DNA of 9,761 nt from Roseiarcus sp043784465 (GCA_043784465.1 JAYVYJ010000076.1:1-9761), one strand, 5' to 3'. Shown: positions 1 to 7,083, counted from the first letter of the stretch. Numbers and translations: made by a program. The notes: generated from the letters alone by a model not told the origin.

Positions 1-23
1 AAAATGCGGGGGGGCCGCCCCCC
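1..23 (-). terminator. Rho-independent terminator of rpoH
   Basis: Read on the minus strand, about 50 bases after the rpoH stop, a six-base G run (23-18) pairs with a six-base C run (14-9) around a 3-base loop and is followed by GCATTTT at the window edge. A strong GC stem followed by U residues is the classical intrinsic terminator. The U tract may continue outside the window. A second GC-rich near-palindrome at about 28-41 may add to the structure. Confidence 0.7.
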
Positions 24-71
24 AACCGGGTGGGCCCGCCCGCTTGGTCTAACAGATTTTCACAGCGCCGT

Positions 72-974
72 TCAGGCCGCCGGCAGCGCCGCCCGCTCGG
101 GGCGCGGAAGCTGCGCCTGAGCGACGCCCGCCTTCACCGCCGTCTGCACCTTTTCGAACGCGCGCACCTCGATCTGGCGAACCCGCTCGCGTGAGACGCC
201 GAATTCGGTGGAAAGCTCCTCTAGCGTGATCGGGTCGTCAGCCAGCCGTCGCGCCTCGAAAATGCGGCGCTCGCGCGGGTTCAGCACGGTGAGCGCGCTG
301 CGCAGCGCGCCTGTGCGGACGTCCGATTCCTCCCGGTCGGCGAGGATCGCTTCCTGACTGGCGGAATCGTCGATCAGCCAGTCTTGCCACTCGCCCTCGC
401 CGTCCTCACGCAGCGGAGCGTTGAGCGAGGCGTCGCCGCCAAGCCGCCGGTTCATATCGACGACGTCCTGCTTGTTGACGCCCAGACGCTGCGCGATGGT
501 GGCGACCTGATCGTCGCGCATGTCGCCTTCCTCGAAGGCGGAGATTTTGCTCTTAGCCTTGCGAAGGTTGAAGAACAGCTTCTTCTGGTTGGCCGTAGTG
601 CCCATCTTCACGAGCGACCACGAGCGCAGAATGTATTCCTGTATCGAGGCGCGGATCCACCACATCGCATAGGTGGCGAGCTTGAAGCCCTTGTCGGGCT
701 CGAACCGCCGCACCGCCTGCATCAGGCCGACGTTTCCCTCGGAGACCACCTCGCCGATGGGTAGACCATAGCCGCGATAGCCCATCGCGATCTTGGCGAC
801 GAGGCGCAGATGCGAGGTGACCAGTTTGTGGGCCGCCTGACGGTCGTCGTGTTCACGCCAGCGTTTGGCGAGCATGTATTCTTCCTGCGGCTCCAGCATC
901 GGGAAACGCTTGATCTCGGCCAAATATCTCGCAAGACCGGATTCGCCGGAGATTATCGGGAGAGCGGCGGCCAT
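72..974 (-). CDS. rpoH: RNA polymerase sigma-32 factor RpoH (heat-shock sigma factor)
   Basis: This 300-aa protein is a group 3 sigma factor that directs RNA polymerase to heat-shock promoters for chaperone and protease genes. Region 2 is complete: TSHLRLVAKIA near residues 53-63, SEGNVGLMQAV at 78-88, and the -10-recognition helix with ATYAMWWIRASIQEYILRSW at 100-119. The RpoH box QKKLFFNLR, diagnostic for sigma-32 against RpoD, is at 130-138. The region 4.2 helix-turn-helix (FGVSRERVRQIEVRAF) is at 258-273. Length matches alphaproteobacterial RpoH (about 290-300 aa). The ATG at 974 is preceded by a perfect AGGAGG with 6-nt spacing. It lies downstream of rluD in the same direction, an arrangement I know from other alphaproteobacteria. 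Many of these genomes carry two rpoH paralogues; which one this is cannot be told here. Confidence 0.97.
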   Translation of the reverse strand: MAAALPIISGESGLARYLAEIKRFPMLEPQEEYMLAKRWREHDDRQAAHKLVTSHLRLVAKIAMGYRGYGLPIGEVVSEGNVGLMQAVRRFEPDKGFKLATYAMWWIRASIQEYILRSWSLVKMGTTANQKKLFFNLRKAKSKISAFEEGDMRDDQVATIAQRLGVNKQDVVDMNRRLGGDASLNAPLREDGEGEWQDWLIDDSASQEAILADREESDVRTGALRSALTVLNPRERRIFEARRLADDPITLEELSTEFGVSRERVRQIEVRAFEKVQTAVKAGVAQAQLPRPERAALPAA

Positions 975-976
975 AT

Positions 977-997
977 GGATCCTCCTGACGACGATCC
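977..997 (-). promoter_or_regulatory. rpoH Shine-Dalgarno within a small hairpin
   Basis: The rpoH leader carries AGGAGG (986-981), 6 nt before the ATG. It lies in the 11-nt loop of a 5-bp hairpin formed by GGATC (997-993) and GATCC (981-977), so the last G of the SD is paired. Further upstream, CGACG and CGTCG could form a larger outer stem. Pairing is visible directly. A role as an RNA thermometer is inference only, and the stem is short. Confidence 0.4.
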
Positions 998-1042
998 GGG
1001 TTCAAGGCCCTGACGTCGGCGCGCCGAAAGGTGCGCATCTGA

Positions 1043-1070
1043 TATATAGTCCGGCCAACCGTGACCGAAA
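1043..1070 (-). promoter_or_regulatory. Candidate rpoH promoter
   Basis: On the minus strand TATATA (1048-1043) lies about 70 nt before the rpoH ATG, in a locally AT-rich patch. A poor -35 candidate, TTTCGG (1070-1065), is 16 nt upstream. The CTATATAT core loosely resembles the -10 of alphaproteobacterial heat-shock promoters, but no CTTG-like -35 is present. The -10 is plausible; which sigma factor uses it is unresolved. Confidence 0.35.
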
Positions 1071-1101
1071 GTGGGCGTTTCGGCGCCCGCGCATGGCGGC
1101 G

Positions 1102-1121
1102 ACATGAAGCTTACTTCATGT
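1102..1121. repeat. Inverted repeat upstream of rpoH (operator-like)
   Basis: ACATGAAG (1102-1109), spacer CTTA, CTTCATGT (1114-1121) is a perfect 8-bp inverted repeat. A related half-site, TTCATG, follows at 1126-1131. It lies between the rluD stop and the candidate rpoH promoter, about 50 bp upstream of the -10. No U tract follows on either strand, so an intrinsic terminator is unlikely. A dimeric regulator site is possible, but I do not recognise the motif. Confidence 0.5.
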
Positions 1122-1156
1122 TAGGTTCATGCAAACGTTCGTTTTGCGTCCATCGA

Positions 1157-2110
1157 CTATACGCGGAGAGCCGCCTCCAGGTTCAAAAAATCCTCGGGCG
1201 GGTCACATTCGAAGAACAACTTTTCGCCGTTGGCGGGATGTTCGAAACCCAGCGTCTGCGCATGCAGCGCCTGCCGCGCGAGCCGTTCCAGCGCCGCCTT
1301 CGCAGGTTCCGACAGCCGGTTCGCTTTGGTGCGAAATCCTGCGCCGTAGAGCGGGTCGCCCAGCAAGGGATGCCCGATATGCGCCAGATGCACGCGAATT
1401 TGATGGGTGCGCCCGGTCTCCAACCGGCAGCGCACCCGCGCCGCAGCGCCCAGCGCCGCCTCGACGCGCCAATGTGTCACGGCAGGGCGCCCGTGCGCCA
1501 GCACGGCGATGCGCTCGCGGCTAGAGGGATGGCGCGCCAGAGGCGCATCCACCACGCCTGAGCGAACCGGAAAATTGTTCCATGCCAGCCCCGCATATTC
1601 CCGCACCAGCGATCCCGATCGCCCGTGGTCGGCGAACAGGTCGGCGAGGCCCTTGTGAGCGGCGTCGGTCTTAGCGGCGACGATAAGCCCGGATGTGTCC
1701 TTGTCGAGCCGATGCACAATCCCCGGCCGCTTGACGCCCCCGATGCCCGAGAGCGACGCTCCGCAATGGCGGATCAGTGCGTTGACCAGCGTGCCGGTCG
1801 CGTGCCCGGGCGCGGGATGGGTTACGAGGCCCGCCGGCTTGTTGACGACGATCAGCCATTCGTCCTCGAACACGACGTCGAGGGGGATGTCCTCGCCGTG
1901 CACCTGCGTGTCCTGAGCCGGCGGCGCCGATAGCGTAACTTGCGACCCGGCGGCGAGCTTGCGCGCGGGATCGCGACAGACCTCGTCTCCGATGCGCACA
2001 TGCCCTTCTTCGATAAGCACCTTCAGGCGCGTGCGCGAAAAGCCCTGCGCGTGGCCGGCCAGGAAGCGGTCGAGACGGTCGATGGCCGAGGATTCGAAAT
2101 GCTGGATCAA
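1157..2110 (-). CDS. rluD: 23S rRNA pseudouridine synthase, RluD family
   Basis: This is a RluA/RluD-family enzyme that isomerises uridines in 23S rRNA (positions 1911, 1915 and 1917 in E. coli RluD). Numbered from the TTG at 2110 (317 aa), an S4 RNA-binding domain (DRLDRFLAG, SRTRLKVLIEEGHV) covers about 11-60. The catalytic motif HRLDKDTSGL is at 133-142 with Asp136, and ETGRTHQIRVHLAHIGHPLLGD at 231-252 is the usual C-terminal motif. The reading frame stays open up to a TTG at 2215 (352 aa). The extra 35 residues are Pro/Arg/Gly-rich and unlike the family, no SD precedes TTG 2215, and the DNA there holds two palindromes. TTG 2110 has AAGG 7 nt upstream and gives the normal family length, so it was chosen. 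An ATG at 2159 with a GGAAG is in another frame. The function is certain; the start is not. Confidence 0.9.
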   Translation of the reverse strand: MIQHFESSAIDRLDRFLAGHAQGFSRTRLKVLIEEGHVRIGDEVCRDPARKLAAGSQVTLSAPPAQDTQVHGEDIPLDVVFEDEWLIVVNKPAGLVTHPAPGHATGTLVNALIRHCGASLSGIGGVKRPGIVHRLDKDTSGLIVAAKTDAAHKGLADLFADHGRSGSLVREYAGLAWNNFPVRSGVVDAPLARHPSSRERIAVLAHGRPAVTHWRVEAALGAAARVRCRLETGRTHQIRVHLAHIGHPLLGDPLYGAGFRTKANRLSEPAKAALERLARQALHAQTLGFEHPANGEKLFFECDPPEDFLNLEAALRV

Positions 2111-2359
2111 GCCCGGACCTTGGGTGCGGAAGGGAAGGGGAGCAAAGGGGTTGCGACATGGGCGACTTCCGCTTAAGCGGCAGCCTCCCTTAGGAACCGG
2201 CTGCGCCGGCGACAAGTTTTATGACGTAGAGCAGGGCGATTTCGGCTTTTGACGGGTCGAACGCTCAAGGCGAGGCCGCTGCGGCGTATCTAGCATGTTC
2301 CGCCGAAAGGGATAGGCGCTTCCCGCCTGCGTCGTCGTCGCCCGTGTGAAGGAGTTCAG
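2111..2359. promoter_or_regulatory. Divergent rluD / glycosyltransferase intergenic region
   Basis: This spacer must hold promoters for both directions. It contains a perfect 12-bp palindrome CCGCTTAAGCGG (2169-2180) and a hairpin CCGGC-TGC-GCCGG (2197-2209), both on the rluD leader side. On the plus strand TTGACG (2249-2254) is -35-like, but no matching -10 sits 16-18 nt later. I cannot assign a promoter in either direction with confidence. Confidence 0.35.
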
Positions 2360-3970
2360 GTGAAGGTACTTTTCGTCAGCGACAGCCTCGGTTGCCCGAT
2401 CGAGCAGCGGGGCATTCACAATTTCAGCATGTCGTTGATCGAGACTTTGCAGGGTCTGGGCGCCAACGTGACGTTGCTCGTCGAGCGCCCCCCGGGCCGC
2501 TGGCTCGCCGGGCGCATGCGCTCGGATGTCGTCGATCTCGGCGAGACGCGGAAATCCGTTGCGCTGGCGGAGGTTCTGCGGTTCTTCGGTAACCGGCGAT
2601 ACGGCACTTCGTGGATCCATCGCGGGGCGGAGCGGCGCTTCACGCCGCGTTTTCTGCTCAAGCTGGCGGCCTGGGCCTATGTCGGGTTCGTACGCTATTG
2701 GGCGGGGCCGAACGTCTCTATCTCCAACGATCTCAAGGCGGTCGACTTCATCCCGCCCAACGCGTTCCATCTGTCGATGCCCGACAACTTCGTCGTCGCG
2801 CCCGCCGTCTATACCGAGATGGTCGTGCGTGCGGCCTGGGGCCTGCCGCCCGACACGCTCGACGCTTCGGGCTACGACCTCTGCGTCGTCGATACGCCTA
2901 TGTACTTCAAGGTCGCCGGCATCGACCCGAGCCGCATCGTTTGCGTCGTTCACGACATCATCCCGTTGCGCGACCCCATGATGACGCCTTACTGGCGCGG
3001 CCTGTTCCTTACCAAACTTGAAGGCGTGCTCGCGCTCAATCCGAACTTCGCTTTCGTATCAGAGTATTCGCGCGACATATTCGAGCAGAACTTCCCCCAA
3101 TACAAAATCCGCAAGAGCTTTGTGTATTATCCTACGTTGCGCCGCTCGCTCATCCGACGCGCGGCCGCCGCACTAGGGGCCAAGCTCGACAAACGCTACG
3201 CGCCGAGGGAAATCGCCAATCTGGAGGCGAGCGTCGCCGTACAGGAAGAAAGGGACGCGGATCGGGCGTTCGGCAACGACGTTGAAAAACGAATCGTTCT
3301 GACCGCGCGCTATGCGCGCAAGGCCAAGCTGCAGGAGGCCTATGTTCAGACGGGCTGGGATGGTGAGCTGCCTTACTTCGTGACTGTCGTGTCGGACGAG
3401 CCGCGCAAGAACATCGGCATTTTCGTGAAGGCTTTTATCGCGCTCAAAGGGCGGGCCAACATGGTGGTGCTCGGAAATGTCGACGGCCGCCGCTACATCG
3501 GCGACGACGTCAACGCCTTCGGAAACATTCGCTTCACTGGGTATATCCCGGAATCGGAGAAGCATCGGATCATCGCGATGTCGGACGGGATGATCTTCCC
3601 TAGTTTCACCGAAGGGTTCGGCATACCGTTGATCGAGGGCGCGCTTTACGACAAGCCGGTGCTTTGCTCCGATATCGACGTTTTCCGGGAAGTGGCAGGC
3701 GTCGACGCCGCCTATTTCAATCCCTATCGCGAGGACTCGCTGGTCGCGGCGGTCGACGGCGTGCTGTCGACCCCGCTGGAAAGCCAGGAGCGCGCCTTGC
3801 GCCTGAAAGCGCGGGTGCTCGAACGCTTCACTCAGGACGCTGCGGCGGTGCGGCTGAGCAAGTTCTTGATCGATGCGGGCCTGCTCGCGGCCGGGACAGC
3901 CCCGGCGCCCGGCCGCCACGGCGTGATGGGCGAGGAAGAGGCGGCGACTGAGGCTGTCCGGCCCGCCTGA
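2360..3970 (+). CDS. Glycosyltransferase, GT4-like (GT-B fold)
   Basis: This 536-aa protein probably transfers a sugar from a nucleotide-sugar donor to a lipid or polysaccharide acceptor; the substrate cannot be predicted. The start is GTG, with AAGGAG 5 nt upstream (2349-2354). The N-terminal Rossmann half begins MKVLFVSDSLG and has the glycine-containing acceptor-side loop near residue 18. VVHDIIPLRDP at 196-206 and FVSEYSRDIF at 232-241 are typical of the family. The donor half has DEPRKN at 346-351 (Arg/Lys donor phosphate binding) and FPSFTEGFGIPLIEG at 413-427 with the EX7E pair E418/E426. It is longer than the usual 350-400 aa. Residues about 80-150 and 260-330 look like insertions, and the last 30 are low-complexity Ala/Glu/Gly. 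No signal peptide or clear membrane span is seen, so it is probably cytoplasmic or membrane-peripheral. xylB follows after 49 bp and may be in the same transcript. Confidence 0.85.
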   Translation: MKVLFVSDSLGCPIEQRGIHNFSMSLIETLQGLGANVTLLVERPPGRWLAGRMRSDVVDLGETRKSVALAEVLRFFGNRRYGTSWIHRGAERRFTPRFLLKLAAWAYVGFVRYWAGPNVSISNDLKAVDFIPPNAFHLSMPDNFVVAPAVYTEMVVRAAWGLPPDTLDASGYDLCVVDTPMYFKVAGIDPSRIVCVVHDIIPLRDPMMTPYWRGLFLTKLEGVLALNPNFAFVSEYSRDIFEQNFPQYKIRKSFVYYPTLRRSLIRRAAAALGAKLDKRYAPREIANLEASVAVQEERDADRAFGNDVEKRIVLTARYARKAKLQEAYVQTGWDGELPYFVTVVSDEPRKNIGIFVKAFIALKGRANMVVLGNVDGRRYIGDDVNAFGNIRFTGYIPESEKHRIIAMSDGMIFPSFTEGFGIPLIEGALYDKPVLCSDIDVFREVAGVDAAYFNPYREDSLVAAVDGVLSTPLESQERALRLKARVLERFTQDAAAVRLSKFLIDAGLLAAGTAPAPGRHGVMGEEEAATEAVRPA

Positions 3971-4019
3971 CAAGCGTTCTCCGCCGTCGTAGGATGCCCG
4001 CAACAGGGAAGGGGCGAGC

Positions 4020-5507
4020 ATGGACCGGCGGACGTATCTGGGGCTCGACATCGGCACGTCGTCGGTCAAGGCGCTGCTGGTCGATGAAAGTCAGCGCACG
4101 CTGGGGGAAGCGAGCGCCGCGCTCGACGTGTCCCGCCCGCATCCGCTCTGGAGCGAGCAGAACCCCGACGACTGGATGGAGGCCGTCGAGGCGGCCGTGC
4201 AGACGCTTCGGCGCCGTACGCCTGAAGCCTTTGGGGCGCTCGCGGGCGTCGGCCTGTCGGGCCAGATGCACGGCGCGACGTTTCTCGATGGGGCGGGGCG
4301 GCCCGTTCGGCCCGCCATCCTTTGGAACGACGGGCGCGCCTTCGCGGAATGCGAGGAACTGACCCGGACGGTCCCTGATTTCTGGCGCAAGGCCGGCAAT
4401 CTCGCCATGCCGGGCTTCACGGCGCCCAAGGCGATGTGGCTCGCCCGCCACGAGCCCGAGGCGTTCGCAAAAACCGCGACGGTGCTGCTGCCCAAGGACT
4501 ATGTGCGCTTCCGCCTGACGGGCGCGAGGGTCAGCGACATGTCGGACGCGGCGGGCACGTTGTGGCTCGACATCGCGGGGCGGCGCTGGAACGAGGAATT
4601 GCTGGCCGCGAGCGGGCTGAGGCGCTCCCACATGCCTGATCTGGTCGAGGGGTCGGAGGTCTCGGCTTTTCTGTCGCCGCAGACCCTCGCCGCGTGGGGG
4701 TTGCAGGGCAAGATCCCGGTGGCGGGCGGGGGCGGCGACAATGCGGCCTCGGCGGTCGGCGTCGGTGCGGTCCAGGCGGGGGAGGGCTTCGTCTCGCTCG
4801 GCACGTCGGGCGTCATCTTCGCCGTCACCGACAAATATGTGAGCCTGCCCGCCCGCACGCTGCACGCTTTCTGCCATGCGCTCCCCGGGCGCTGGCACGG
4901 CATGTCGGTGATGCTGTCGGCGGCGGCTTCGCTCGCCTGGGCGGCCAACCTCGTCGGGCGCGGCGACCGGGTGGGCGCCTGCGTGGACGCGGCGGAAGCC
5001 TTCGCGCGGGACTTCAAAGCGGCGCGCGAGGCGCCGATCTTCCTGCCCTATCTCAGCGGCGAGCGCACGCCGCACAACGACCCGCTGGCGAGCGGCCTGT
5101 TCGCAGGACTGACCGCGGCGCATGGGGCCGACGCGCTGCTCTACGCCGTGATGGAGGGCGTCGCCTTCTCCTTCGCCGACGGTGCGGACGTGCTGCGCGA
5201 GGCGGGGGCGGCTCCGGTCTCCCCGCTGCTGGTGGGCGGCGGCGCGCGTTCGGGCTTCTGGGGACAAATGATCGCGGACGCGACGGGGATGTCCATAGAC
5301 CTTGCGGCGGGCGCCGAGGCGGGCGCGGCGCTGGGCGCGGCGCGGCTCGCCATGCTGGCGGCGGGGGCGGGGGACTTGCGCACGATCTGCGCAAGGCCGG
5401 AGGCGCAGCGGCGGTTCGAGCCGAATGCGGAAAGGGCGGCGCTCTATGCGCCGAGGCTGGCGCGGTACCGGGCTCTGTATGGGGCGGAGCGGGCGGCGCG
5501 CGCCTAA
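4020..5507 (+). CDS. xylB: Xylulokinase
   Basis: This 495-aa FGGY-family carbohydrate kinase phosphorylates D-xylulose with ATP to xylulose 5-phosphate, which enters the pentose phosphate pathway. Visible motifs are the N-terminal phosphate loop LGLDIGTSSVKALL (Asp10), GLSGQMHGATF around 79-89 (the Gln-Met-His motif of xylulokinases), GGGGDNAASAVG at 236-247 with the predicted catalytic base Asp240, SLGTSG, the LPYLSGERTPHNDP motif typical of XylB, and the adenosine-binding LLVGGGARSGFWGQM near 405. Length fits E. coli XylB (484 aa). The ATG is preceded by AAGGGG with a 5-nt spacer. No xylose isomerase, transporter or XylR is seen nearby, so its sugar supply is not explained by this window. 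A related FGGY kinase for another ketose is less likely given these motifs. Confidence 0.94.
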   Translation: MDRRTYLGLDIGTSSVKALLVDESQRTLGEASAALDVSRPHPLWSEQNPDDWMEAVEAAVQTLRRRTPEAFGALAGVGLSGQMHGATFLDGAGRPVRPAILWNDGRAFAECEELTRTVPDFWRKAGNLAMPGFTAPKAMWLARHEPEAFAKTATVLLPKDYVRFRLTGARVSDMSDAAGTLWLDIAGRRWNEELLAASGLRRSHMPDLVEGSEVSAFLSPQTLAAWGLQGKIPVAGGGGDNAASAVGVGAVQAGEGFVSLGTSGVIFAVTDKYVSLPARTLHAFCHALPGRWHGMSVMLSAAASLAWAANLVGRGDRVGACVDAAEAFARDFKAAREAPIFLPYLSGERTPHNDPLASGLFAGLTAAHGADALLYAVMEGVAFSFADGADVLREAGAAPVSPLLVGGGARSGFWGQMIADATGMSIDLAAGAEAGAALGAARLAMLAAGAGDLRTICARPEAQRRFEPNAERAALYAPRLARYRALYGAERAARA

Positions 5508-5576
5508 ACAGCTCCGAAAGCCTCGCCCGCGAGCGCGTGCCCGGGATGAGCCATTTTTGTCCAATCCGGAGGTACG

Positions 5577-5941
5577 ATGCCCGCCGCCTAGCGTGGCGGC
5601 GCAACCGCAGCGCCAGACGTAGCGTCCGTGTCCGCCTGCGGGGGCTTCCAGGCTGTTCGGAAAACGAACATAGGGCGCAAAATCACAGGTAAATCGAGAA
5701 AAATATTCGTGAGCTTGAAGCGGCGTGTTGAAGCCCACCAATAATATATCTCAAACGAGCTAAGTTCTCGTGCGCTGGCGCCGGGAGATGCAGGCTTAAA
5801 AGACTGAAGTACGAACGCTCAGCCGCGGGGTGGGAAGGTAAAGTCAGGCAAGAGAATACGAAAAGGTTGGTTGAGCAAATTCGCCCATTCCTGGGAGATG
5901 AAGACGCCTTTGGGCGGCTTCACGCCGACATGAACGACTAG
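5577..5941 (+). pseudogene. Possible decayed small gene (unrecognised)
   Basis: A GGAGG (5568-5572) sits 4 nt before ATG 5577, but that frame reads Met-Pro-Ala-Ala and then TAG (5589-5591). Beyond the TAG the same frame stays open for about 50 codons to TAA (5742-5744), with a basic stretch (GRKITGKSRKIFVSLKRR). A second frame, open from 5732 to TAG 5939-5941, encodes 69 residues and ends RLVEQIRPFLGDEDAFGRLH plus ADMND, which looks like a genuine protein C-terminus, but it has no ATG or GTG start. One nonsense change and one frameshift would join the two into a gene of about 120 codons. I recognise no family. The frames may equally be chance ORFs in non-coding DNA. Confidence 0.3.
5582..5601. 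repeat. GC-rich hairpin downstream of xylB
   Basis: CGCCGCC (5582-5588), loop TAGCGT, GGCGGCG (5595-5601) is a perfect 7-bp stem about 75 bp after the xylB stop. No T run follows on either strand, so it is not a standard intrinsic terminator. It could still stabilise the 3' end of the xylB transcript. It overlaps the short ORF starting at 5577. Confidence 0.5.
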
Positions 5942-6025
5942 CTGGAAATATAGGCCGGAGGACGCTGGCGGCGGAAACAACCTTTGCGGGGTAGCATAAT
6001 TGGCGAAAGACGACCAGGCGTGGTT

Positions 6026-6937
6026 TCACGGCCACCGCACCGTCGGCGGCATCGAGGACAGGATCGAGTCGATGTTGCCGCCGGTCTTCAACCCGAAGAT
6101 CGTGCCACGGTCGTAGAGCAGATTGTATTCGACATAGCGCCCGCGCCGCACCTGCTGCTCCTCGCGGTCGGCCTCGGTCCAGGGCTTGGCGTAGTTCGCC
6201 GCCACGATCTCCGAATAGCCCTTCACAAAACTCTCGCCGACGTCGCGCGTGAAGGCGAAATCCTTGTCCCAGCCGGAGTTCCCGGCGTCGCCGGCGCTGT
6301 TGAGGTAGTCATAGAAGATGCCGCCGATCCCGCGCATCTCATTGCGGTGCTTGATCCAGAAATAATCGTCGCACCACGCCTTGAACTTGTCATAGGACGC
6401 GACGCCCGCATGACGCTCGCACGGCTCGCGCATGGCGGCGTGGAAGGCGACCGAATCCGGGTCGTCCTGCGTGCGGCGCCGCATCAATACCGGCGTCAGG
6501 TCGCCGCCGCCGCCGAACCACGCCTTCGAGGTCACCACGAAACGCGTGTTCATGTGCGCGGTCGGCACGTGGGCGTTCCACGGATGGGCGATCACGGAGA
6601 GGCCAGCCGCCCAGAAGCGTGGGTCCTCCTCGGCGCCGGGGATTTGTTTGGCGAATTCGGGCGCGAATGTTCCGTGCACCGCTGACGTATGCACGCCCAT
6701 CTTCTCGAACACGCGGCCCTTGAGCATCGCCATGCGACCGCCGCCGCCCTCGGCGCCGTCATGATTCTGTCGCGTCCATTCGTTGCGCTCGAAGCGTCCC
6801 GGCGTTGCAGCCTCGGGGAAAAAAGGGCCGGGGCACGCGTCCTCCAGCCGCTCCATCGCCGCGATCAGGCGATCCTGCAATTCGGCAAACCAGGCCGCCG
6901 CCGCGGCCTTGCGTTGAGCCATCGCCTCGCCGTCCAT
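6026..6937 (-). CDS. hemF: Oxygen-dependent coproporphyrinogen III oxidase
   Basis: This 303-aa protein matches aerobic HemF (E. coli 299 aa), which decarboxylates two propionates of coproporphyrinogen III to vinyls using O2, giving protoporphyrinogen IX for haem (and chlorophyll where present). Visible family motifs are GGGGRMAMLKGRVFEKMGVH at 64-83, IAHPWNAHVPTAHMNTRF at 116-133 (conserved His residues of the active site), WFGGGGDLTP at 140-149, the acidic CDDYFWIKHRNEMRGIGGIFYD segment near 189-210, and RYVEYNLLYDRGTIFGLKTGG at 267-287. The ATG at 6937 has GGGGAGG with a 6-nt spacer. A second in-frame ATG five codons in is possible but has a poorer SD. No other haem gene is adjacent, so it appears to be a single-gene unit. 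Confidence 0.97.
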   Translation of the reverse strand: MDGEAMAQRKAAAAAWFAELQDRLIAAMERLEDACPGPFFPEAATPGRFERNEWTRQNHDGAEGGGGRMAMLKGRVFEKMGVHTSAVHGTFAPEFAKQIPGAEEDPRFWAAGLSVIAHPWNAHVPTAHMNTRFVVTSKAWFGGGGDLTPVLMRRRTQDDPDSVAFHAAMREPCERHAGVASYDKFKAWCDDYFWIKHRNEMRGIGGIFYDYLNSAGDAGNSGWDKDFAFTRDVGESFVKGYSEIVAANYAKPWTEADREEQQVRRGRYVEYNLLYDRGTIFGLKTGGNIDSILSSMPPTVRWP

Positions 6938-7005
6938 CCTCTGCCTCCCCTTCCGCCTCGCCCCCTTGTAGCAGGTGGAGGACAGGACGAAAGGCGGATG
7001 CGGGA

Positions 7006-7023
7006 GACAGGCGATGTCCTGTC
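7006..7023. repeat. Hairpin in the hemF leader
   Basis: GACAGG (7006-7011), loop CGATGT, CCTGTC (7018-7023) is a perfect 6-bp stem about 70 nt upstream of the hemF ATG. It lies just downstream of a minus-strand TATATA (7040-7035) that could be the hemF -10; no good -35 accompanies it. A further GACAGGA copy is at 6981-6987. A role in hemF expression is inference. Confidence 0.4.
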
Positions 7024-7083
7024 GAAGCGGCGCATATATAGCCAGTTAACGACTATTATTTATGCAAGCTGCTCAAATTTCAG

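Larger units (their letters stand above)
5508..6025. other. Low-GC intergenic region between xylB and hemF
   Basis: These roughly 520 bp lie between the xylB stop and the hemF stop. Positions 5641-5880 are about 50 % G+C by hand count (119 of 240), while a sample of xylB (4741-4800) is 77 %. The region holds a 7-bp hairpin, a short SD-led ORF and two overlapping open stretches (see separate entries). No clear terminator for either xylB or hemF was found. The composition shift suggests acquired or decaying DNA, but no transposase or inverted terminal repeats were recognised. Confidence 0.6.

Noticed and set aside
853..1038. Short minus-strand ORF starting near the predicted rpoH transcription start and overlapping rpoH out of frame, a possible leaderless upstream ORF
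   Set aside because: It has no SD, depends on an unproven transcription start, and most of it is an out-of-frame reading of rpoH. The Arg-rich product is typical of a shadow frame.
1102..1121. The inverted repeat as an intrinsic terminator for rluD
   Set aside because: The stem is AT-containing and no U run follows on the minus strand, so an operator or other role is more plausible.
2219..2953. 244-codon minus-strand ORF opposite the glycosyltransferase start
   Set aside because: It covers the well-supported N-terminal half of the glycosyltransferase in antisense, and its Arg/Asp/Gly-rich composition is that of a shadow frame.
3828..5741. 637-codon open frame on the minus strand opposite xylB
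   Set aside because: Antisense to a clearly real XylB in a very GC-rich stretch, where stop codons are rare. The product is Arg/Pro/Gly-rich with no recognisable motif.
5844..6035. 63-codon minus-strand ORF after hemF
   Set aside because: It overlaps the hemF 3' end, lacks an SD, and reads the complement of the more protein-like plus-strand frame.
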